Shown piece after piece: positions 17,061 through 23,568 of a stretch of DNA of 64,000 nt (position 1 is the stretch's first letter; every line of letters begins with the position of its first letter). Position numbers and translations under genes: made by a program. This DNA comes from Phototrophicus methaneseepsis (GTDB lineage: Bacteria; Chloroflexota; Anaerolineae; Aggregatilineales; Phototrophicaceae): assembly GCF_015500095.1 (NCBI RefSeq), contig NZ_CP062983.1, positions 3,038,001 to 3,102,000 of the forward strand, read 5' to 3'. The notes beneath the pieces were generated by a model, which saw only the letters and a program-made list of their open reading frames with translations, searched no databases and had not been told where the DNA came from.

Positions 17061-17121
17061 CGGTCGGGGTGTTTTGATGTCGCTAGAGTATGTTCAACAA
17101 GCCCCGACTAGGGGCTTTTTT
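17027..17121 (+). promoter_or_regulatory. Ribosome-mediated transcription attenuator
   Basis: Four segments can pair in competing ways. Segment 1 (17027-17036, CACCACCGAT, inside the leader's Thr-Thr-Asp codons) pairs with segment 2 (17063-17071, GTCGGGGTG) with one bulged A. Segment 2 core (17063-17069) pairs with segment 3 (17102-17108, CCCCGAC). Segment 3 (17099-17105) pairs with segment 4 (17111-17117) to form a terminator. A ribosome stalled on the Thr codons would cover segment 1, free segment 2 to sequester segment 3, and prevent termination. This predicts induction of the aminotransferase when the cell lacks charged Thr tRNA (or Asn/Asp). The base pairing is seen; the mechanism is inferred. 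Confidence 0.55.
17099..17121 (+). terminator. Attenuator terminator hairpin upstream of the aminotransferase
   Basis: A 7-base-pair stem AAGCCCC/GGGGCTT with a GACTA loop, followed by T residues. It ends only about 7 bases before the AGGAGG ribosome binding site, so it can act only as a regulatory terminator in the leader. Confidence 0.75.
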
Positions 17122-17140
17122 ATTATCAGGAGGAACCAAC

Positions 17141-18454
17141 TTGGTTAAGGTCATGACAAATTTAGAATTGCCCGAATATGCAGTGCCGGAAGCCAATCGT
17201 ATTCCGGTGAGTGGGCATCTGGCGACGATGACGGATATTCCGCCTTCGCGTATGTTCACCATCAAGGAAGCTCTGGCAACTTATCGTCAGAAAGCTGGTG
17301 CAGATGCACCGGTTTATGATGCCTCTCAGGGTGATGGCGGGGCCAGCCTACCAGGCGTGCCTCAATATATCCTGGAGATGGCGTTAGAAATCCAGATCGA
17401 GCATGGCACGGGTTATGATAAGCCCTTTGGTACTGAGCTGTTCCGCCAGACGGCCGCTGAAAATTATTGGCACCTAGATAGCAGCACTGGCTGGGGACCT
17501 GGCAATATTATTTTCGCACAGGGTGGGCGCGATGCACTGCAAAAAGCGTATACGGCAATGTCCTTCCTGGGGCATGGCCGCATTGGCGACCTGATTGTCG
17601 TCAGCCGCGTACCATGGATCAGCTATAACTGGGGCCCTTATGGCGTCGGCTTAAATGTGATGCGTGCCCCTGGTGACCCGGAACAGGGCTGGCGCTACAC
17701 GCCGGAAGGCATTCAGGCATGTGTGACCATGGCTGAAAAAGACGGTCGTAAAATTGCTGGTATCGTCATCACCTCACCGGATAACCCGACAGGCCGGACC
17801 GTCCCGCTGGAAGAGCAAATTATGCTGGGTAAGACGGCTATTGCAGCTGGTATCCCATTCGTGCTCTATGACTGGATGTACCATTACGTCACCGATGGCG
17901 AGCCGTCAGATATTAATAAATTGTTGAACGCCTTTACCCCGGAAGAGCGTAAGAGCATTATGGTGCTGGATGGCATTACCAAGAGCCTGGGCGCTTCCAA
18001 CATCCGTAGTGCGCACCTGCTGGCCGATACGAAGGTGATCAAATTCATCAACAGCCAGTCTTCTCATGGTGTGATCCCCAGCTTTTATGCTCAGGCTGTG
18101 GCGATTGCCGCTTATCGCCAGGGATTTGCAGAAGCAGCCAGCAGCATCATCGAGCCATGCAGCGCCAGCCGTAAGGTGCTGCGCGGTGTCCTGGAAGAGA
18201 ATAACTTCAAATTCGTGATGGGTGACGGTTATTACGCTTTCATCGACCTGACGAGCTATATTGAAGCGGGTGGCTTCGATTCCAGCGAAGGAATTGGTCA
18301 ATATCTGGGCGAAGAACACGGTATTGCTGTGGTTCCAGGTGCATTCTTCAGTGATGCTGGCGCGAATTGGGTGCGCTTTAGCTATGCGCTGCCGCCAGAA
18401 CGTACAGAAGCCGCCGCCAAGCAGTTGCTTAAAGGCTTGAGTGCACTGGGCTAG
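17141..18454 (+). CDS. Class I/II pyridoxal-phosphate aminotransferase
   Basis: A 437-residue fold-type I aminotransferase. The PLP lysine is in LDGITKSLGASNIR, the substrate/PLP asparagine in SPDNPTGRTV, and the ring-binding Asp in LYDWMYHY. The N-terminal part has SQGDGGASLPGVPQYI and the C-terminal substrate-carboxylate arginine is likely in NWVRFSYALP. I start at TTG 17141, which has AGGAGG 7 bases before it; the ATG at 17153 is also possible. Extending to the ATG at 17090 would put a terminator hairpin inside the gene. The amino acid donor is not evident; the leader peptide composition hints at an aspartate-family substrate or product. Transcription ends at a strong terminator at 18488. 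Confidence 0.88.
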   Translation: MVKVMTNLELPEYAVPEANRIPVSGHLATMTDIPPSRMFTIKEALATYRQKAGADAPVYDASQGDGGASLPGVPQYILEMALEIQIEHGTGYDKPFGTELFRQTAAENYWHLDSSTGWGPGNIIFAQGGRDALQKAYTAMSFLGHGRIGDLIVVSRVPWISYNWGPYGVGLNVMRAPGDPEQGWRYTPEGIQACVTMAEKDGRKIAGIVITSPDNPTGRTVPLEEQIMLGKTAIAAGIPFVLYDWMYHYVTDGEPSDINKLLNAFTPEERKSIMVLDGITKSLGASNIRSAHLLADTKVIKFINSQSSHGVIPSFYAQAVAIAAYRQGFAEAASSIIEPCSASRKVLRGVLEENNFKFVMGDGYYAFIDLTSYIEAGGFDSSEGIGQYLGEEHGIAVVPGAFFSDAGANWVRFSYALPPERTEAAAKQLLKGLSALG

Positions 18455-18487
18455 TCCAACGTCATTATGTAACCAATGTATGAGAGA

Positions 18488-18518
18488 CAGGGCAGCCAGA
18501 CGGTTGCCCTGTTTTTTT
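18488..18518 (+). terminator. Intrinsic terminator after the aminotransferase
   Basis: A 10-base-pair stem (one G-T pair) with an AGAC loop followed by seven T. It lies between the convergent aminotransferase and livF genes. Confidence 0.9.
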
Positions 18519-18529
18519 GTTGGTTGTGA

Positions 18530-19243
18530 TTAACCGCCTAGATAAGCTTCTATAATGGCGGTATCGTTCTTGAGAGCAGCGGCTGCACCTTCATGGCTGA
18601 TACGACCTGATTGCAGCACATAACCTCGATGTGCCACTTCTAACGCCATTAGGGCGTTTTGTTCCACCAAGAGGATCGTTGTGCCGTTCGTTTCATTTAA
18701 GTAGCGTACGACATCGAAGATTTGCTTAACCAGCAGAGGGGCTAGGCCCATGCTTGGCTCATCGAGCAGCAAAATACGCGGGCGCGCCATTAAGGCCCGT
18801 CCTATAGCGAGCATTTGCTGTTCACCGCCGGACATCGTCCCTGCGAGCTGATGTTCACGCTCTTTCAGGCGAGGGAAGCGCTCAAAAACATCTTCCAGAT
18901 CATCCTGAATACCACGACTATCATTGCGGACAAAAGCACCCATTTCCAGGTTTTCGCGCACGGTCAGCCGTGTAAAGACTTTACGACCTTCCGGGGATTG
19001 TACGACGCCAGCTTTGACGATCTCGTGCGGGGGCATGGCTGTGATATCCTGTCCATTGAGGATGACCTGCCCTTCAGCGGCGGGCGTGATGCTGCAGATG
19101 GTGTTGAGCGTGGTCGATTTCCCTGCGCCGTTCCCACCAATCAGCGTGACGACTTCGCCCTCGTTGACTTCTAGCGAGATGCCTTTGAGGGCATGGATTT
19201 TGCCATAGTAGGTGTGTATGTCGTTGACGACGAGCAGGCTCAT
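18530..19243 (-). CDS. livF: Branched-chain amino acid ABC transporter ATP-binding protein LivF
   Basis: One of the two ATPases of a HAAT-family importer (237 residues, normal size). Walker A GGNGAGKST is at 36-44, the Q-loop precedes VVQSPEGRKVF, the signature motif is TMSGGEQQML, and Walker B is ILLLDEPSMGL. The SPEGR segment and MGLAP are typical of LivF rather than LivG. It is the last gene of the liv operon and overlaps livG by 4 bases. It drives import of a branched-chain amino acid or related amide/urea type substrate. Confidence 0.95.
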   Translation of the reverse strand: MSLLVVNDIHTYYGKIHALKGISLEVNEGEVVTLIGGNGAGKSTTLNTICSITPAAEGQVILNGQDITAMPPHEIVKAGVVQSPEGRKVFTRLTVRENLEMGAFVRNDSRGIQDDLEDVFERFPRLKEREHQLAGTMSGGEQQMLAIGRALMARPRILLLDEPSMGLAPLLVKQIFDVVRYLNETNGTTILLVEQNALMALEVAHRGYVLQSGRISHEGAAAALKNDTAIIEAYLGG

Positions 19244-20037
19244 GCCTCTGCCTCCGCTTCTTCAGCTTCGTCCACCGCGCTGGTGCCGAGATAGGCCTTG
19301 ATGACTGCCGGATTGCTCTGGACTTCTTTCGGCGTGCCATCCGCGATCTTACGGCCATAATCCATGACAGTTACATGATCTGAAATGGTCATGACTAGCT
19401 TCATATCATGTTCAATCAGGAAGATCGTAAGCCCCAGATCATCGCGCAACTGGCGGATGAAGTTCATCATCGTATCTGTTTCAATGGGGTTCATGCCTGC
19501 TGTCGGTTCATCTAGCAGCAAGAGCTTTGGATTAGAGGCCAGCGCACGAGCAATTTCAAGTCGGCGCTGCATACCATAGGGTAGGTTGGCCGCGAGATAA
19601 TCGCCTTGGCCCTTAAGCCCGACGAAATCCAGCAATTCCATAGCCTCTACAAGCGCTTTTTGCTCTTCGCTGTGGTCCAGGCTGAAGATAGGCTGCCACA
19701 TGCCCGCATGCAGGCGATGATGCATCCCAACCAGGATATTTTCCAGAACAGTCATGTCACCAAATAGGCGGATGTTCTGGTAGGTACGGGCGATGCCGCG
19801 CTTGGCGATGTTATCTGTTGTGAGGCCCTGGATAGGCCGCCCGTCGAAGATAATCTCGCCTTCCTCTGGCGTATAAAAACCTGTGATGCAGTTGAAGAAA
19901 GTGGTCTTACCAGCCCCGTTGGGGCCGATCAGGCTGGCAATGGTGCCCATTGGAATGCTCAGGTCTACATCGCGGACGGCTGTCAGGCCGCCGAAGCGTT
20001 TGGTAATGCTGCGTACATCTAAGAGTGGCTCGCTCAT
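19240..20037 (-). CDS. livG: Branched-chain amino acid ABC transporter ATP-binding protein LivG
   Basis: Second ATPase of the importer, 265 residues. Walker A GPNGAGKTT is at 38-46; GIARTYQNIRLFGDMTVLEN is the Q-loop region peculiar to LivG; the signature is the LivG-type LPYGMQRRLEIARAL; Walker B is LLLLDEPTAGMNP. The C-terminal end has the LivG helical tail (NPAVIKAYLG) plus an acidic extension (VDEAEEAEAEA). Overlaps of 4 bases on both sides (with livF and livM) show tight translational coupling. Confidence 0.95.
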   Translation of the reverse strand: MSEPLLDVRSITKRFGGLTAVRDVDLSIPMGTIASLIGPNGAGKTTFFNCITGFYTPEEGEIIFDGRPIQGLTTDNIAKRGIARTYQNIRLFGDMTVLENILVGMHHRLHAGMWQPIFSLDHSEEQKALVEAMELLDFVGLKGQGDYLAANLPYGMQRRLEIARALASNPKLLLLDEPTAGMNPIETDTMMNFIRQLRDDLGLTIFLIEHDMKLVMTISDHVTVMDYGRKIADGTPKEVQSNPAVIKAYLGTSAVDEAEEAEAEA

Positions 20038-22187
20038 TGGTCCGCTCCTTGCAGGCTGGGTTGTGATGATGTCGGGTTCTTTTCGCCCGTGACACGCTGC
20101 GAAAGCTGCCGTATGGGCGGCGGGATGAGGCCTTCTGGCTTGAGTAACATCGTACCGACCAGTAGAGCCCCGAAGACCAACAGACGATAATCCTGAAGTT
20201 CGCGCAGTAGTTCCGGTAAGCCGACAAGCATCAAGGCCCCCAGGACGATACCAGGAATGGATCCCAGACCGCCGATGATAATCAAGCTCAGCACATTGAC
20301 GGAAACCATGAGTGTGAAGCTATCCGGGAAGATACCGCGCAATTGGGCTGCGAAGATCGCGCCACCGAGGCCCGCAAATGCTGAACTGATGCCAAAGGCC
20401 AGCAACTTAGTGCGGACGAGCGGTACGCCCATGGCTTGTGCCACATCCTCGTCGGCTTTCATCGCACGCCATGCACGGCCTAACCGTGAACCTGCTAAGC
20501 GCCACACAATCAACGCTGCTGCCAGGACGCTGAAAACATACAGATAATAGATTGTACTGGCGTTACTGAGTTCGAAGTACCAACTGGGGTTGATACTCGT
20601 CAGGTCAATGACCGGGAAAGGCACAGGCGATATGCCTTGTGCTGCTCCCAGCAAAGGCGCTGTAATCTGCGCACGGGTGAGCACGCGTGTCATTTCGCCA
20701 AAGCCGAGCGTCACAATCGCCAGGTAGTCGCCCCGTAGGCGCAACACGGGTATGCCCAACGCCATCCCTGTAAAGGCGCTGACGAGGATGGCAATCGGCC
20801 AGGCTGTCCAGAACGTGAGCAGACCAATACCCTGCCAATTTTCAAGGATGCCTGTACACATATCGAAGTAATGCGTTCCCTGGGCTACATCCAGTGGGAC
20901 ACACCCTGTTGTGACGATACTGGGCGTCGTGAGGATCGCAGATGTGTAAGCGCCAATTGCGAAGGATGCCACATAGCCCAGGTCCAACAGGCCCGCATAG
21001 CCGACCATCACATTCAGGCCCAGGCCCATAATGATGTATAGCATGACGAGATCGAGAACGTTTGTGATGTATTGCCCCATGAAGATGGGGGCAACAAGGG
21101 CCAGAGCCAACGCAAGCCCACTTGTCAGCCGGGTGACTGTCTTACGTTGGGCAGGGGCGCTCTCATCATAAAATTGGTTGGCACGCTGCCCAAGCGGAGG
21201 CAGCAGCCAGATCGCCAGCGCAAAGACGACGAACGTGGCGACCGCCATAATATCCGTCATGCGCTGCTGGACGTTCAGCATGCCCAATAGCAGCAGGACG
21301 ACCGCCAAGAAGGCAGCGCTGTTATGCACGAAGGTTGTCGATGTGGTGATGAGTGCGCCGGATAGACCAATTAGGCCGAAGATGATCGGCAGCATCACAA
21401 AGGGCTGATCAGGGCCGAGGAGAATAACCGGCTGGTCACCCCCCAGCAGTAAACTGCCATCCTGGGCGAAGGCTCCGCCGTTTGCCAATAATGCCATGAT
21501 GAAGCCAAAGACAGCCCCCGCCGCCAGACCTATAACCAGCCGCAGCCAGAGCGGGCGTTCAATTAGTATGCGGCTGGCAATATACCCGGCAATCAGCGCC
21601 AATATAATTGCGACAGAATCGGCAGGTGTCATGAGGTCGCGAACCTGATTGGAGATGAGGCCAATAACGACCATACTGCCCAGGCCACCATAAAAGGCAT
21701 GTTGTACCCGGCTTGGGAGCGCCTGTATAGCTCCTACAACGCCACCGAGTATCAGGCCGAAAAGCATCAACAAGGTGACACCTGTAAACCAAGCATCGCC
21801 TTCATAGCCAAAGGTCGCAACCCCGCCAATAATTGGACGGTAGTTGTTAAAGACGAAGACCAAATCCTGCTGAGGTACGAGCGTTTCTAGCACAATCACG
21901 ATGCTAATAGCGGCGCTGGCTATCCAGCCAGCGATAGCGCCATTAATCACCTTAAGGGGCAGGGATGAATCCAACAATGTTGTTGAGGCGATGAACGCCG
22001 GGATACCGATCATCAGGAGCAGCGCGATGGTATCCATAGAGAGGCGATTCTGGATAATGTCGCGGCCTGCAAAAGTACTGAAGATGCCCGTTAGCGTTAA
22101 GATCAGGACGACCACAGCCGTATACAAGCTGTACCGGATGGTATGCTCCCCTAAGAACCCTATGCGTAAATTATTGTGATTTTCCAT
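20034..22187 (-). CDS. livM: Branched-chain amino acid ABC transporter permease LivM with long N-terminal membrane extension
   Basis: The C-terminal half (from about residue 360) is a normal LivM permease: LGLNVMVGYAGLLDLGYVASFAIGAYTSAIL, then GIPVLRLRGDYLAIVTLGFGEM, the EAA-like region RAWRAMKADEDVAQAMGV, and the IIGGLGSIPGIVLGA segment. At 717 residues it is almost twice the usual size because the first 350 residues form an extra set of roughly nine hydrophobic helices, with TIIGGV-like glycine-rich loops. LivM proteins often have a few extra helices at the N-terminus but seldom this many. It pairs with LivH upstream (5-base gap) to form the pore. The reading frame is intact, so an accidental fusion is unlikely. 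Confidence 0.92.
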   Translation of the reverse strand: MENHNNLRIGFLGEHTIRYSLYTAVVVLILTLTGIFSTFAGRDIIQNRLSMDTIALLLMIGIPAFIASTTLLDSSLPLKVINGAIAGWIASAAISIVIVLETLVPQQDLVFVFNNYRPIIGGVATFGYEGDAWFTGVTLLMLFGLILGGVVGAIQALPSRVQHAFYGGLGSMVVIGLISNQVRDLMTPADSVAIILALIAGYIASRILIERPLWLRLVIGLAAGAVFGFIMALLANGGAFAQDGSLLLGGDQPVILLGPDQPFVMLPIIFGLIGLSGALITTSTTFVHNSAAFLAVVLLLLGMLNVQQRMTDIMAVATFVVFALAIWLLPPLGQRANQFYDESAPAQRKTVTRLTSGLALALALVAPIFMGQYITNVLDLVMLYIIMGLGLNVMVGYAGLLDLGYVASFAIGAYTSAILTTPSIVTTGCVPLDVAQGTHYFDMCTGILENWQGIGLLTFWTAWPIAILVSAFTGMALGIPVLRLRGDYLAIVTLGFGEMTRVLTRAQITAPLLGAAQGISPVPFPVIDLTSINPSWYFELSNASTIYYLYVFSVLAAALIVWRLAGSRLGRAWRAMKADEDVAQAMGVPLVRTKLLAFGISSAFAGLGGAIFAAQLRGIFPDSFTLMVSVNVLSLIIIGGLGSIPGIVLGALMLVGLPELLRELQDYRLLVFGALLVGTMLLKPEGLIPPPIRQLSQRVTGEKNPTSSQPSLQGADQ

Positions 22188-22191
22188 GCGT

Positions 22192-23385
22192 TTACGCTTT
22201 CTTCTTAGAGAGAACTTCGCCGAAGATACCTGTCGGACGGAAGATCATGAAGACAATCAAGAGGCCGAAGGCAACCACATCTTTGAGCTGGTTGGGCAAC
22301 CCTAATGCAGAAGGCAAAACAGATTCCGCAACGCCCAGGAACAGGCCGCCGAAGACTGCGCCGGGTACGTTACCGATGCCGCCTAATACCGCCGCTGTAA
22401 AGGCTTTGATGCCCGGAATAAAGCCCATAAACGGCGTCACCTGCCTGTTATAGAGGGCGAAGAGCACGGCACCAGCACCAGCCAGCGCAGCACCCAGAAT
22501 AAAGGTGATGACGATTGTCCGGTCAACATTGATGCCCATCAGCGAAGCCGTATCTTTATCTTCTGCGACGGCCCGCATGGCTTTGCCCGTCTTGGTGCGT
22601 TGGATGAAGAACCATAACGCAGACATCAACAGCAATGAGACGAACAGAATCACGAAGAAGAAGGGCCGTATACGGACTTCCTGATTGAAGATGATGACAT
22701 CATAACTCTGGCTGATGAGGTCAATACCCTGGCAAACGGTCGTTCCATCGGCATCTTCGCAGCCCCACATGCCTTGGCCCACAAATAGGCTGATGCGTGG
22801 GTAGGTGCGGGGGCTACTGCCGAATAGCCGCAAAAAGAGTTGTTGCAGCGTGATCGACGCGCCAATAGCTGTAATCAGGGGGACGAGTCGTGGCGCATTG
22901 CGTAAGGGGCGGTAAGCGATGCGCTCCAACAAAATCGCGATGATAACAGAGCCCAGGACAGCAACGCCCATCGTGAGCAAAATGGCGAGTAGGGTTTGGC
23001 TTTCCAGGAATCCGGATTGCTCAGCGGCATTGATGGCGAAGAAGCCAATATAGGCGCCTGCCATAAAAACTTCGCCGTGAGCAAAGTTAATCATAAAGAG
23101 GATGCCATAGACCAGCGTATAGCCCAGGGCAATGAGTGCGTAGATACTGCCTTGTGCCAGCCCAATGATAAATTGGCTGATAAACGTATCCCACGCATAA
23201 CGCGCTCGTTCGCCTTCTTCCAGGAAGAGGCGAGGTTCAATTTCAATGACGAAGAAGACCCACAGAAACAAGATAACGAGCACAGCGGCGATGAATACAG
23301 TCGCATTCTGGTTTGTTAACCAAGTACGCACAGCACTGCGCGATCTTGTAGATTCCGATGGGCCTGAATCAACGGATTCACTCAT
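22192..23385 (-). CDS. livH: Branched-chain amino acid ABC transporter permease LivH
   Basis: First permease of the importer, 397 residues. After a hydrophilic N-terminus and one extra helix (residues about 28-48) comes the LivH core: FIIGLAQGSIYALIALGYTLVYGILFMINFAHGE, then ERIAYRPLRNAPRLVPLITAIG, the EAA-like loop GKAMRAVAEDKDTASLMGIN, and GGIGNVPGAVFGGLFLGV. It is about 100 residues longer than E. coli LivH because of the extra N-terminal helix and a periplasmic insert holding two cysteines (WGCEDADGTTVCQ) that could form a disulfide. It lies 5 bases before livM and 184 bases after livK, with a terminator between. Confidence 0.94.
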   Translation of the reverse strand: MSESVDSGPSESTRSRSAVRTWLTNQNATVFIAAVLVILFLWVFFVIEIEPRLFLEEGERARYAWDTFISQFIIGLAQGSIYALIALGYTLVYGILFMINFAHGEVFMAGAYIGFFAINAAEQSGFLESQTLLAILLTMGVAVLGSVIIAILLERIAYRPLRNAPRLVPLITAIGASITLQQLFLRLFGSSPRTYPRISLFVGQGMWGCEDADGTTVCQGIDLISQSYDVIIFNQEVRIRPFFFVILFVSLLLMSALWFFIQRTKTGKAMRAVAEDKDTASLMGINVDRTIVITFILGAALAGAGAVLFALYNRQVTPFMGFIPGIKAFTAAVLGGIGNVPGAVFGGLFLGVAESVLPSALGLPNQLKDVVAFGLLIVFMIFRPTGIFGEVLSKKKA

Positions 23386-23480
23386 AGGCTAGCCCTAACA
23401 GTCGTTACAATGATCAGCAAATGAAAAATAATAGTAGGGTGTTCCGCGTGGCGGGCACAGATTATGACAAATTTGTGCGT

Positions 23481-23517
23481 AAAAAAACAGAGATAAGCCG
23501 AAGCCTATCCCTGTTTT
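23481..23517 (-). terminator. Terminator with UUCG loop between livK and livH
   Basis: A 15-base-pair stem with two wobble pairs, capped by a TTCG tetraloop and followed by a T run on the - strand. It sits 52 bases after the binding-protein gene and before the permease genes, so it probably lets only part of transcription reach livHMGF. Confidence 0.85.
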
Positions 23518-23568
23518 ATCGCAATCAGTGCAATTTTGCGATGAAGTTTAGTCAGAATATGCCTGACA

